A stretch of DNA of 64,000 bases from Marinibacterium sp. Lineage in GTDB: Bacteria; Pseudomonadota; Alphaproteobacteria; Rhodobacterales; Rhodobacteraceae. Where the stretch lies: NCBI GenBank assembly GCA_025800215.1, contig JAOXSC010000195.1, positions 1 to 64,000 on the forward strand, written 5' to 3'. Below are positions 43,748 to 52,896 of the stretch, piece by piece. A program made the translations under genes and the position numbers. A model generated the notes under the pieces. That model did no database searches. It was not told the origin of the DNA and was given only the letters and a program-made list of their open reading frames with translations. Position 1 is the stretch's first letter, and every line of letters starts with the position of its first letter.

Positions 43748-44827
43748 ATGAGAAATCTGCTGACTGCCGCCGCCTGCGTGCTGACCAGTGCCATGCCGGC
43801 CCTTGCGGGGGATCTGCTGGTGACGGTGGCGCGCCCGGACAATCTGTATGTCTTCGACGCCGAAGCCCGCGCGGTCAAGACCGATTGCGCACTGGGCCAC
43901 AACGTGATCCCCGGCGTGATCGCCATGTCGCCCGACAACACCATCGCCTATGTGCTGGTGAACCGCTGGGAAGACGTGGTGGGCGTGAATATCGAAACCT
44001 GCGAACAGGTGTTCTTTGCCCGCCAGTCTTCGGACGACGTGACGCGCCGCTCGATCGCGTCGCTGGCGGTGTCCAAGGACGGATCGCAGCTTTATACCGT
44101 GCGCAACCCGGTGCGCAAATCGGTGGACCGCTACGAAGTCCTGCCGGCCGAATTTGCCGTCTACGACACCGGGTCGGGGATGGATGCACAGCCCATCGCC
44201 GTGCACCCTGCGCCGCGCCGGTCGACGCTGCTGGCCACCGATCGCAAGGGTGATGCCTATATCGCGGGGCATGACGTCTTCCGCATCGACCCCGCCAGCG
44301 GTGAAACCGAGGTCGCCATCGCCAATGCCAATTGGGACAGACCCACCTACAGCCCGCCGGACGTGCTGGCCTTCTGGCCCACGGGCAGCCAGAATGACGA
44401 GCTGATGCTGATGTATACGGCGGCGCTCTTTACCGATGAAACGCAGGAAGAGCTGGCCGATTTCGTCTGGGGCTATCAGTCCGTGGATCTGACTACCGGC
44501 GAAACCGAGATTGCCGATTTTGCATCCGTCGAAGTGCTGATGTTCTCGGGCGTGCGCACCGACAAGGACCCCAAGCACCTCTATGGCGTCTACACGCAGC
44601 TGTCCAAGCACAACCTGGAAACCCAGGAACTGGTGAAACGCGTCGACCTTCCGCACACCTATTACGTCATCAACATCTCGAGCGATGGCAAAGAGGTCTA
44701 CCTGGGCGGAACCAATGATGACATCGGTGTCTATGACACCGAAACGCTGGAACGGATCGGCGAAATGCGCGTCCCGTCGGGCGGTGACATGTCGATCTCG
44801 ACGCTGCAGGTGATCCCGCAGGGATGA
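43748..44827 (+). CDS. qhpB: Quinohemoprotein amine dehydrogenase, beta subunit
   Basis: A 359-aa periplasmic beta-propeller subunit. The signal peptide (LLTAAACVLTSAMPALA, cut before GDLLVTV) is followed by repeated blade-like segments such as VTVARPDNLYVFDAEARAV and EVYLGGTNDDIGVYDTETLE. It forms the seven-bladed propeller that packs against the gamma subunit near CTQ. GAGGAGA precedes the ATG. Its stop overlaps the start of the exporter gene by 4 bp. Confidence 0.93.
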   Translation: MRNLLTAAACVLTSAMPALAGDLLVTVARPDNLYVFDAEARAVKTDCALGHNVIPGVIAMSPDNTIAYVLVNRWEDVVGVNIETCEQVFFARQSSDDVTRRSIASLAVSKDGSQLYTVRNPVRKSVDRYEVLPAEFAVYDTGSGMDAQPIAVHPAPRRSTLLATDRKGDAYIAGHDVFRIDPASGETEVAIANANWDRPTYSPPDVLAFWPTGSQNDELMLMYTAALFTDETQEELADFVWGYQSVDLTTGETEIADFASVEVLMFSGVRTDKDPKHLYGVYTQLSKHNLETQELVKRVDLPHTYYVINISSDGKEVYLGGTNDDIGVYDTETLERIGEMRVPSGGDMSISTLQVIPQG

Positions 44828-46566
44828 GCGACAGCCTGACCGCGATACCCCAAACCGGGGGGCGCCCACCGGCGCCCCCCTGGCCCGTGCGGATGGCACA
44901 GTCGGCGGCGGTGCGTCTGTTTGGTGCGTCTGCGGCGCAGTGGCTGGTGCCGGTGCTGAACCCCTATCTGGGCCAGCTTGGGCGGCTGTTGCTGCTGGGG
45001 CTGGTGGCGGCGGGGATCGGGCTGGTCCCGCCTTATCTGAGCAAGCTTCTCATTGATCAGGGGCTGATGGCAGCCAACAGCCAGGCGCTGATCTTCTGGG
45101 CGGGGATGCTGTTTGCCGTGGGGCTGACGGCGGTGGCGCTTGGTGCGCTCAACAACATTCTTCACATGCGGGCATCGGTGCGGATGCTGGCCGATCTGCG
45201 GGGCCAGCTCATGCAGGCGCTGATTGCCAAACCGCAGGGCTGGTTTGCCGGGCACCGCGCCGGAGAGCTTCTGGCGCGCGTCGATGGCGATGCGGGCGAG
45301 GTGCAGAAATTTGCCTTCAACGCCGTGCTTGGGGGCACGTCATCGCTGGTGCGGCTGGTGGGTGGCACCACCATGCTGATGGTGCTGAACTGGAAACTGG
45401 GGCTGATCGCGGCCCTTCTGGCGCCGATCGAGCTGGTGTTTCTGGCCTGGGCGCGGCCGCACACCACACGGCTGGCAGGCCGGGTGCGCGGGGCGCGCGG
45501 ACAATTCACCGCCGGCCTCTCCGAAGCGCTGCACGGCCTGCCCGCGCTGCAGGTCGCGGGCGGCACCGACTGGGCGCAGGCGCGCAGCAGCGGCGATCAG
45601 GACGCTTTGAACGACCAGCTTCTGGTGCAGCAGCGCTGGCTGGAATTCACCCGTGCGGTGCCGCAGATCCTGTCGGCCAGCATGCGCGCCTGCATTTTTG
45701 TGGCGGGCGGGATCATGGTCATCCGGGGCGACTGGCCCCTGGGATCGCTGATCGCCTTTGTTGCCTATGTCGGGTTCATGATCGGGCCGATGCAGTCGCT
45801 TCTGGGGCTGTGGCACGCGCAGGCGCGCGCCAAGGTGGCGCTGCAGCGGCTTGACGGGCTGTTGCAGGGCGCGCCGGGCGCGGATGCGGTGGATGGGCCT
45901 GACCCGGCGGATGGCGGGCTGCGGCTCGACGCGGTGCAGCTGCAGCGCAACGGGGCCATGATCGGGCCGGTAACGTGTGACATCCCGCAGGGCTGCAAAC
46001 TGGCGCTGACCGGGCCCAGTGGCACCGGCAAGACCAGCCTGCTGATGGCGCTGTCGGGCTGGGGCGCTGTGACAGGCGGTCAGATCCGGCTGGGGGGCGT
46101 CCCGCTGGATGCGCTCAGCCTGTCGCAGCTGCGGGCGCGCGTGGCCTTTGTGTCGCAGCGCCCTTTTGTGGCGCGGGGCAGCCTGCGCGACAATCTCTTC
46201 CTGCCGACCACGATGCAGGACAATCCCGACACCGATGCCCGGATCTGGACCCTGCTGGATGAACTGGGGCTGGCCGAACGCTTTCGCTCGGCCGGGGGGC
46301 TCGATGCGATGCTGGGCGAAAACGGCCTGACCCTGTCGGGGGGCGAACGCCAGCGCCTGTGCCTGCTGCGCGCGCTCATGCGCGGCTTTGACATCCTGAT
46401 CCTGGACGAGGCACTGTCCGAGGTCGATGCCGACCGTGTGGCCCGGATCATCGCCTTTATCGACCGCGGCTATGGCCAGAGCACGCGCATCATCACCACC
46501 CATTCGGCAACGGATGCCTATGGCGCTTTTGACCAGGTGCTCGATCTCAGCGAGCGGCCCGCATGA
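44824..46566 (+). CDS. qhpF: ABC transporter exporting the QHNDH gamma subunit
   Basis: A 580-aa fused permease-ATPase with about six N-terminal helices (residues about 45-335). The ATPase has Walker A GPSGTGKTS, the signature LSGGERQR and Walker B ending LDEA. In qhp operons this half-size exporter carries the crosslinked QhpC precursor to the periplasm. The Walker B Glu is retained (LDEALSEVD), though Ala replaces the usual Pro. It overlaps qhpB and qhpE by 4 bp each, so the qhpB-F-E block is tightly coupled. Confidence 0.88.
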   Translation: MSDSLTAIPQTGGRPPAPPWPVRMAQSAAVRLFGASAAQWLVPVLNPYLGQLGRLLLLGLVAAGIGLVPPYLSKLLIDQGLMAANSQALIFWAGMLFAVGLTAVALGALNNILHMRASVRMLADLRGQLMQALIAKPQGWFAGHRAGELLARVDGDAGEVQKFAFNAVLGGTSSLVRLVGGTTMLMVLNWKLGLIAALLAPIELVFLAWARPHTTRLAGRVRGARGQFTAGLSEALHGLPALQVAGGTDWAQARSSGDQDALNDQLLVQQRWLEFTRAVPQILSASMRACIFVAGGIMVIRGDWPLGSLIAFVAYVGFMIGPMQSLLGLWHAQARAKVALQRLDGLLQGAPGADAVDGPDPADGGLRLDAVQLQRNGAMIGPVTCDIPQGCKLALTGPSGTGKTSLLMALSGWGAVTGGQIRLGGVPLDALSLSQLRARVAFVSQRPFVARGSLRDNLFLPTTMQDNPDTDARIWTLLDELGLAERFRSAGGLDAMLGENGLTLSGGERQRLCLLRALMRGFDILILDEALSEVDADRVARIIAFIDRGYGQSTRIITTHSATDAYGAFDQVLDLSERPA

Positions 46567-47198
46567 CGCGGTTGGCGCTGATCGACGGGCCGTTGCCTGC
46601 GGGGTTTGCCGGGCTTGACCTGCAGCACGCCTGTTGCGATCTGCACCCGCGCGCCGCCCAAAGCCCGGCCGCCCGGCATGCCCGGCAGATGGCGCTGGCC
46701 GCAGCCCAGGGGGCGGGGGATCTGCGCATCGACAATTACGTGGTCTTTCCCGGCAAGCTGGCCACCAGCACCCGCGCGATCTGCGACGCGCTGGATGCGG
46801 CGCGGCAGGGCGCGGCGGATGTGGTTCTGTGTGCGCTTGGCATGGCGCATCCCGCCCCGGTGCTGGCGGCGGCGGTGGCGGCGGTGCTGGACAGCGGAAA
46901 ACAGATCATCGCGTCGGCCTCGGCGCGTGGGGGGGCGGTCTATCCGGCGGGGTTTGACGGGGTCATCGCGGTGCAGGGCGACGCGCGCTGCGGCCCGTCC
47001 GACTGGTCGCATCTGGACCTGCCGCAGGCACAGTTCGGGGCCTGCGCCCGTGGCGGAGATCCGCAGATCCGGGGGGCCAGCGTGGCAGCGGCGCATTTTG
47101 CCGGGCTCTACCTGCGTGAAGAGCGCGCCGGGCGCCACCACGCCATGGCGCGGGGTGCGCGGTTTCAGGGCCGTGAACGGATCACCGGGCCGCGCTGA
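46563..47198 (+). CDS. qhpE: Subtilisin-like leader peptidase of the QHNDH gamma subunit
   Basis: A 211-aa compact subtilase-like protein. The catalytic triad is traceable as Asp8 (ALIDG), His39 (AARHARQMA) and Ser173 (RGASVAAAHFAG). It is much shorter than secreted subtilisins and lacks a signal peptide, fitting the cytoplasmic processing peptidase that removes the QhpC leader after crosslinking. It overlaps qhpF by 4 bp. It converges on the small CHAT-linked gene, with 22 bp between stops. Confidence 0.87.
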   Translation: MTRLALIDGPLPAGFAGLDLQHACCDLHPRAAQSPAARHARQMALAAAQGAGDLRIDNYVVFPGKLATSTRAICDALDAARQGAADVVLCALGMAHPAPVLAAAVAAVLDSGKQIIASASARGGAVYPAGFDGVIAVQGDARCGPSDWSHLDLPQAQFGACARGGDPQIRGASVAAAHFAGLYLREERAGRHHAMARGARFQGRERITGPR

Positions 47199-47220
47199 AC
47201 CGGGAACGTCTTGGGCCGGA

Positions 47221-47553
47221 TCAGACCTGACGCCGGAACACGATCTTCATGCTTGATGTTGCCTTGGCGCCGACGCCCACACCCATGAACCCGACCTTGC
47301 CATCGGCGCCGATCTGCACGGCGATTTCCACGGTATCCAGCGCCACATCGCCCACAGCGGCGGCATTGGCGGCCTCGATCATGGATGACACGTTTTCGAC
47401 AAAGGCGGCCACGTTGCGCTCCATCAGGTCGGTGCTGACCTCGACCGCCTGGGCAAGCCGGTCGGAGCCGGGCCCACCACGGGCCGAGGTGGGCCGTCCG
47501 ACAGGCAGCGCATCGGCGTCGGCGGTGAAGATGACAACCTTGTCAGCGGTCAT
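47221..47553 (-). CDS. Small CHAT-associated protein, Pepco-like
   Basis: A 110-aa soluble protein. An N-terminal helix-rich half (DRLAQAVEVSTDLMERNVAAF...) is followed by a beta-rich end (VALDTVEIAVQIGADGKVGFMG, then MKIVFRR). This helix-then-beta layout, ending in an FRR-like motif, resembles the Pepco/trypco-type effector-associated domains found next to peptidases in bacterial conflict systems; the resemblance is by eye and needs a profile search. The ATG at 47553 has AAGGAG and lies 11 bp inside the end of the CHAT gene, so the two are translationally coupled. A regulator, target or substrate of the CHAT protease is plausible. Confidence 0.6.
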   Translation of the reverse strand: MTADKVVIFTADADALPVGRPTSARGGPGSDRLAQAVEVSTDLMERNVAAFVENVSSMIEAANAAAVGDVALDTVEIAVQIGADGKVGFMGVGVGAKATSSMKIVFRRQV

Positions 47554-50500
47554 GGCAGGTCTCCTTTTCGGGGTCGCTTGGGGGATCTGAAGGCAGGCCG
47601 AAATGCTGGAACGCAGCCCAGTAGAGGGGGGCCTGAAACGGGGTTTCCGGCCCGTCAAAGGCATGGGACAGCCAGCGTTCCTGCTCGGCCAGCGCGCGGC
47701 GTCCGGGCAGGGTGCCGGGATCCGGTGCAAGGCGTGCCAGCCGGGCCAGATGGCTGCGGGCATCGCGCGCGCTGAGGTCGCGCAGCCAGTGGCCCGCCCG
47801 GCTGGTGGCGCGCGCAGGTGGCATGCCGGCTGCGATCAGCTGCAGCAGGCGCGAAACATAAAGGCAGGTCGCCAGATCGTCGACGCGCCAGGCCGGGGCG
47901 ATCACGGACGCAAGCCCCGCCGCCCGCAGGATCGCGGGAAAGCCGAACGGTTCGTCGGAATTGCTGCGTTGCGCCAGACCGGCTTCGCAGCATGACAGGA
48001 TCATGAGGGGCGCCGACAGGTCGCGTTCCGACATCAGGTCCGCCAGCGTCAGAGGACCGTCGGCAAAGGCCAGCGATGACGCCCAGGGATTGTCGGGCAG
48101 AAACTGGCCATGCGCCGACACCAGCACCGGATCCGCGCCTGCAAGGGCTGCGCTGAACGCCGCGCGCGTGGCGTCGGGGCCCATGGCCGTTTCGGCCCGA
48201 TCCAGCAGCCCCGGTTCCAGCCTTGCAAAGGGCAGATCGCCCGCCGGATCCAGAAACAGGCGCGGCGCGCCGGTGCCGGGGGGCGCAGGGCGACCCTGAA
48301 GATCTGCCAGCGTGTCGATGATCGACACCTCGTCAAACAGCTCGGACAGGCAGGCGCCCCCCGGCAGCCGCGCCTGCGCCAGCGGCAGTGACCGCATCAC
48401 CCGGTGCGGCACGATCACGATCTGGCGCCCGCCTGCGCGCAGCTCGGGCGCCAGATGATCCAGCAGGCTGCCCAACCGGTCGAGCATCAGCCCGCCCATG
48501 GTTTCGGCCGCGCCCAGCAGAAGCTCGGGCGGGGCGCCGCGTGCGGCCAGCGCCTGTTGCACGCCCCGGTCCAGAGACCAGTCGGTCAGCTCTTCCCAGG
48601 GGAAATAGACGTTGTCGCGGAACCGGTCATACCCGGCCCCGTCCTGCGTCCGGTATGACACGTCCCCCTTTGGCCCTGCGATGCGCAGCAGCATGATCCC
48701 GTCCGAACTGCAAAAGAGCGACAGCACCAGCCGGCCGGGATGCGCCCGCACCCAGGCCCGCGCGCCGTCAACTGCGGGGTCCATGCAGTCTGCCTGCAGG
48801 TGGCGCGCGTGATCCGATTTGCACCCTTGGGTCAACAGCCGCATCATCCGTCCCTTGGCCGCTTCGGCAAAGGCAAGCGCCTCGGTCGCCGGGCGACCGG
48901 CCCGCTGCATGCAACGCAGGCCCAGCCCGTCAAGGCGGCTCCATTCCTGCAACATCGACACCCAGACGCGCGGATCGGCGTCCCCTCTGGTCAGCAGCTG
49001 TTGCAGGGCAGCAATGGCGCCCTGGCAGATGTCATGTGCGGCCTGCGCATCGCCCTGATCGAGCGCGATGCGTGCGCGCAGCCCCGCGATGCGCACCGTG
49101 TCAAAGCTGCCTGCCCCGGCGTCGGTCATCAGATCCAGCGCGCTTTGCAGGGCGGTGGCGGCGGCGTCCGGGCGCTGTAGGGCAAGCAGAATGCGCCCGC
49201 GATTGCTGTGCAGCATCGGGCCAAAGCGGGACGCGTCGTCGGGCTGGGCGGCGATGGCGCTGTCGATGGCGGCCAGCGCGTCTGTCATCCGGTCGAGATC
49301 GCGCAACGTGTTGTAATAGGAATTCCAGAACAGGCAGCGCGTGGCCGCGTCCTGTTCGGCGATCCGGTCCTGCAGATCCTCATGCGCGCGCAGAGCGGCG
49401 CGCAGGTCGCGCTGTTCGGACAGGCGCATGGCGCGTTCCAGCCGCAGGTCGAACCCGTCGCTGGCGGGCAGATCGGACAGAAGCTCATCAAGCACGCGCA
49501 GCGCTTCGTGCGGCTGCGACACGGCGCTGAGGATCATGTTATACCGCAGCCCGATGGCGCGGATCTGGTCGGGATCCCCCACCACCTTGGCCGCAGCAAA
49601 ACCGGCCTGCAGCGCGCTGCGGGCCCGGCCCAGGCTGCCAAGCCCCAGATCGGCGCTCAGCCCCATATGCACCGCGTGATCGAGCATACGCGTCAGCAGA
49701 TCGCGCAGCCGGGCCTGATCGCCGCTGTTGCCCGCGGCGCGCTTGAGCTTGAACGCGCGCGCATAGGCATCAAAGGCCTGCGCCATGTCCAGCCCTTCGG
49801 GGCGCCCCGTCGCCTGACCCAGGGCCAGCCACAGATCGCCATGGCGGTCGGGATCAAGATCGGCGGGGGATGCGGCCGCCATGTCCAGCCCGCGCCGCGC
49901 CAGCCGCGCGGCTTTGCGCAGGTCCGAAGCCGATGGTGCGGGCGTGCCCGAGATGTGAAAGGAAAAGTCGGTCAGAAAGCCCGTCACCTCGGCCAGCGCA
50001 TCGCGGGCGGCCTGCGGATCCTCGCCTGCATCGGCGGCGCATGAGACAAATTCAAGCCCGTAGTCCAGCGCATCCGAGGTGACCAGAGAGGCGCTGCGCA
50101 GCGCGCCAAAGCGCGCATGCAGCACTGCGGTATCCGCGCCTTGCCGCGCGAGGTGCCGGGCACGTGACAGGATGCTGTCGAAGTCGGCAGGCCCGTCGCC
50201 ATCGGCGGTCAGGTCGATCAGCGAAAAAAGCAGCCTGTGCAGCGCGGCCGTGGGGCCGGGACCAGGAGTTGGGGCAGGGGTATCGCTTGCGATCATTTGG
50301 TGCAGGCGGGCCATCATCGGATGCGACATGCCAAGCGCCTGCGCGCGCTCAAGCGCGCGGGCGGCGCTGGCGTGGTCGCCGGTAAACCGGCCGTGCAGCA
50401 CCGCCATGTTCCAGGGCAGGTCTGCGATTGTGGGGTCAAGCCGGCTGGCGGTGTCGAGCCGCCGCAGACAGGTGCTGCAGATCTCGGGCGGGGGGATGAC

Positions 50501-50698
50501 CTGCAGCGCGTCGGCCAGTCGCATGCGATATTCCACGCTCGCCCCAAGCGCCACCGCCTGCGCCCGGCGCAGGGCGGCGCTGTCGGTGGTGGCGCGGGCG
50601 CGCGCCAGCAGATCGGCGGCGCGGACATAGCGCAGCGCGCGGATCTCGGCCTGGGATTGCGCGAGGCTGTCGGTCTCAAAGGGGCTTGGGCCGGTCAT
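47543..50698 (-). CDS. TPR-CHAT caspase-like protein
   Basis: A 1051-aa protein. About residues 1-700 are alpha-helical with repeated TPR-like segments (ALRYVRAADLLARARATT, NMAVLHGRFTGDHASAARAL and others). The C-terminal region (about 730-1040) is a CHAT caspase-fold domain: VPHRVMRSLPL, then His863 in VSAHGQFLP, and LSCCEAG, where the second Cys (Cys904) aligns with the catalytic Cys of CHAT/separase-like proteases. Both dyad residues are present, so proteolysis is likely. The ATG at 50698 has AAGGA eight bases upstream. The 3' end overlaps the small Pepco-like gene. It is flanked by the amine dehydrogenase and nitrate operons, neither of which explains it. A stress- or phage-triggered effector is inference. 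Confidence 0.85.
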   Translation of the reverse strand: MTGPSPFETDSLAQSQAEIRALRYVRAADLLARARATTDSAALRRAQAVALGASVEYRMRLADALQVIPPPEICSTCLRRLDTASRLDPTIADLPWNMAVLHGRFTGDHASAARALERAQALGMSHPMMARLHQMIASDTPAPTPGPGPTAALHRLLFSLIDLTADGDGPADFDSILSRARHLARQGADTAVLHARFGALRSASLVTSDALDYGLEFVSCAADAGEDPQAARDALAEVTGFLTDFSFHISGTPAPSASDLRKAARLARRGLDMAAASPADLDPDRHGDLWLALGQATGRPEGLDMAQAFDAYARAFKLKRAAGNSGDQARLRDLLTRMLDHAVHMGLSADLGLGSLGRARSALQAGFAAAKVVGDPDQIRAIGLRYNMILSAVSQPHEALRVLDELLSDLPASDGFDLRLERAMRLSEQRDLRAALRAHEDLQDRIAEQDAATRCLFWNSYYNTLRDLDRMTDALAAIDSAIAAQPDDASRFGPMLHSNRGRILLALQRPDAAATALQSALDLMTDAGAGSFDTVRIAGLRARIALDQGDAQAAHDICQGAIAALQQLLTRGDADPRVWVSMLQEWSRLDGLGLRCMQRAGRPATEALAFAEAAKGRMMRLLTQGCKSDHARHLQADCMDPAVDGARAWVRAHPGRLVLSLFCSSDGIMLLRIAGPKGDVSYRTQDGAGYDRFRDNVYFPWEELTDWSLDRGVQQALAARGAPPELLLGAAETMGGLMLDRLGSLLDHLAPELRAGGRQIVIVPHRVMRSLPLAQARLPGGACLSELFDEVSIIDTLADLQGRPAPPGTGAPRLFLDPAGDLPFARLEPGLLDRAETAMGPDATRAAFSAALAGADPVLVSAHGQFLPDNPWASSLAFADGPLTLADLMSERDLSAPLMILSCCEAGLAQRSNSDEPFGFPAILRAAGLASVIAPAWRVDDLATCLYVSRLLQLIAAGMPPARATSRAGHWLRDLSARDARSHLARLARLAPDPGTLPGRRALAEQERWLSHAFDGPETPFQAPLYWAAFQHFGLPSDPPSDPEKETCHDR

Positions 50699-50872
50699 GG
50701 GCTGTCCTTCGATGCGCGGGCGCAGTGTACCATGGATCGGTGCGGTCACGAATGGGCGGGGTTCTGCGCGAACTGGCTGAAAATTGGGCACTGCCCGTTT
50801 TTTCCGCAGCGTCCGTGGGGCTGGGCCGGGGTGGTGCCTTGTCCTTGGGGGCGGCCGTGATGACATGGGGCA

Positions 50873-51457
50873 ATGGCTGACCCATTGACCATTGTTGTTG
50901 TCGAAGAAGACCGCGAACGTGCCATCGGCATTGTCGATGCGCTGCACGCATCGGGATCGTATGAGGTGCATGTGCTTGGCAATGTATCAAGCGTGGCGCG
51001 CAAGATCGCGGCGCTGGCGCCGGATGTGGTGCTGATCGACATCGACAACCCCACGCGCGACATGCTCGAAGAGCTGACGCTGGCCTCGGGCCCGATGGAG
51101 CGTCCGGTGGCGATGTTCGTGTCGGGGGCGGCGGGCGATCTTGCCAAATCCGCGATCGAGGCCGGGCTGTCGGCCTATGTGGTGGACGGGATGCAGCCCG
51201 ACCGCCTTAAGCCGGTGCTGGATGCGGCCATCGCGCGGTTCGAAATGGTCCGCCAGATGCGCCGCGAACTGGCCGAAACCAAACGCGCATTGGAAGAACG
51301 CAAGGTGATCGACCGCGCCAAGGGTCTGCTGATGAAGGCGCGCGGCGTTGAAGAAGAAGAAGCCTATGCCCTGCTGCGCAAGGCCGCGATGGACCAGGGC
51401 CGCCGGGTCGCCGAAGTGGCCGAAGCGCTGGTGACCGCGTCGGGGCTGTTGTCATGA
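50873..51457 (+). CDS. nasT: ANTAR-domain antiterminator NasT
   Basis: A 194-aa response regulator-like protein. The N-terminal pseudo-receiver domain (IVVVEEDRERA...VVLIDIDNPT) is followed by a C-terminal ANTAR RNA-binding domain with the typical helix KVIDRAKGLLMKARGVEEEEAYALLRKAAMDQGRRVAEVA. NasT binds paired hexaloop hairpins in nitrate-gene leaders and prevents termination. Its stop overlaps the nasS start (ATGA), and the leader at about 52742-52848 is its likely target. The start codon has only GGGG two bases upstream. Confidence 0.92.
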   Translation: MADPLTIVVVEEDRERAIGIVDALHASGSYEVHVLGNVSSVARKIAALAPDVVLIDIDNPTRDMLEELTLASGPMERPVAMFVSGAAGDLAKSAIEAGLSAYVVDGMQPDRLKPVLDAAIARFEMVRQMRRELAETKRALEERKVIDRAKGLLMKARGVEEEEAYALLRKAAMDQGRRVAEVAEALVTASGLLS

Positions 51458-52641
51458 AGACGGTGACGCTGCCTGTTGGATACATGCCGCTGGTGGATGC
51501 CGCGCCATTGATCATCGCCCATGAGATGGGTCTGGGCCGCGCCGAAGGGATCGAGCTTGACCTGATCCCGGCGCCGTCCTGGTCGTCGGTGCGCGACATG
51601 CTGGCCTTTGGGCGGGTGGATGCCGCACATCTGCTGTCGCCTCTGCCGGTGGCGATGGCGCTTGGGCTGGGCGGGGTCACGCAGCCGATTTCGGCGGTGT
51701 CGGTGCTGTCGGTCAATGGCAATGTGATCGGGGTTGGGCGTGCTCTTGAGGACCGGTTGCGCGCTGCGGGCTATGGGTTCGATTTCCGCGATCCCTATAC
51801 GGCCGCGACTGCGCTGGCGGCCGTGGCGGACCGGCCGTTGGTCTTTGGTGTGCCGTTTCCGTTTTCCATGCACGTGGAACTGCTGCACCACTGGCGCCGG
51901 GCCACTGCCCTGTCGGGGATCGAAATGGAGGTCCGCACCATCCCGCCGCCGCTGATGGCGCAGGCGCTGGCGCAGGGCGATGTGGATGCGTTCTGCGTGG
52001 GCGAACCCTGGGGGTCGGCATCGGTGGAATCGCAGGCCGGGGCCCTGTTGCTGCCGGGGTCGGCCATCTGGGCCTTTTCGCCGGAAAAGGTTCTGGCGGT
52101 GCGCACTGAATGGGCCGAAACCGAACCGCATCTGCTGGGCAAGCTGATGCGCGCGGTCTGGCGCGCCGGGCGCTGGCTGAGCGCGCCCGAAAGCCGCACC
52201 GCCGCCGCCGAGATCCTGGCCCGCGATACCTATCTGGATCTGCCATCCGAACTGATCGACCGCGCACTGTCGGGGCGGCTGACCATTTCGGGCCATGCCG
52301 AACAGCGCGAGGTGCCGGGGTTCCTGGAATTCCACAATGGTGCTGCGGGCTTTCCCTGGCGCAGCCAGGCCAAGTGGATCGCCGAACGTCTGGCCGCGCG
52401 CAACGGGCTGGACCCGAAGGTCGCCGCCGGTGCGGCCGCGCAGGTGTTTCGCAGCGACATTTACCGCAGCCATCTGGCCGGAACCCGCGCCGATCTGCCG
52501 GGGGCGTCGGAAAAGGTCGAAGGCGCGATTCGACAGGCCACGCCGGTGGCATCGCAGACCGGCGGCCTGTCGCTGCTGCCCGATATGTTCTTTGACGGCC
52601 ATGTTTTTGATCCCGATCGTGTCCTGCGCACAAAAAACTAG
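51454..52641 (+). CDS. nasS: Cytoplasmic nitrate/nitrite sensor NasS
   Basis: A 395-aa protein related to NrtA/CmpA periplasmic nitrate-binding proteins but with no signal peptide (it begins MKTVTLPVGYMPLVDAAPL). In NasST systems it binds NasT when nitrate is absent and releases it on ligand binding. The ligand-binding fold is traceable through HLLSPLPVAMALGLGG and DAFCVGEPWGSASV, the same CVGEPW element seen in the NrtA gene downstream. It overlaps nasT by 4 bp. Confidence 0.9.
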   Translation: MKTVTLPVGYMPLVDAAPLIIAHEMGLGRAEGIELDLIPAPSWSSVRDMLAFGRVDAAHLLSPLPVAMALGLGGVTQPISAVSVLSVNGNVIGVGRALEDRLRAAGYGFDFRDPYTAATALAAVADRPLVFGVPFPFSMHVELLHHWRRATALSGIEMEVRTIPPPLMAQALAQGDVDAFCVGEPWGSASVESQAGALLLPGSAIWAFSPEKVLAVRTEWAETEPHLLGKLMRAVWRAGRWLSAPESRTAAAEILARDTYLDLPSELIDRALSGRLTISGHAEQREVPGFLEFHNGAAGFPWRSQAKWIAERLAARNGLDPKVAAGAAAQVFRSDIYRSHLAGTRADLPGASEKVEGAIRQATPVASQTGGLSLLPDMFFDGHVFDPDRVLRTKN

Positions 52642-52741
52642 CGAACGGGCGCCGGATCGCCCGCAAATCCGCCCGCAATGCTGCAATGCAGCCAAAACGC
52701 TTGAAGCCGGGGCGGGCCGCTGTCATCGTGATGTCACAGGC

Positions 52742-52848
52742 GCACAATGGCGTGCACCGATCCAAATTTTTCCCGAAGATCGGGATCGACCGAGCAAAGC
52801 CGCTCACTCTCTGAACCAGCAAGGTGCAGGGCGTGATGCGGCTTTTTT
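52742..52848 (+). ncRNA. NasT-responsive leader: two ANTAR hairpins and a terminator
   Basis: This lies in the 255-bp gap between nasS and nrtA. Hairpin P1 is GCAC-AATGGC-GTGC (52742-52755); P2 is GAGC-AAAGCC-GCTC (52792-52805). Both have hexaloops with A at position 1 and G at position 4, the ANTAR recognition pattern. AAAGCCGC (52796-52803) also pairs perfectly with GCGGCTTT (52838-52845), followed by T's to 52848, making a terminator. P2 and the terminator share the same arm, so they are mutually exclusive. NasT binding would favour P2 and let transcription enter nrtA. Confidence 0.65.
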
Positions 52849-52896
52849 GTTTTCCCCGCCCGGTTTTCGGGCTTCGCAGCAGATGGACAGACCCAC

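Noticed and set aside
47543..50971. Longer N-terminal version of the CHAT protein starting at 50971
   Set aside because: The extension overlaps nasT on the other strand, has no SD and is Arg/Pro-rich. The ATG at 50698 has a good SD.
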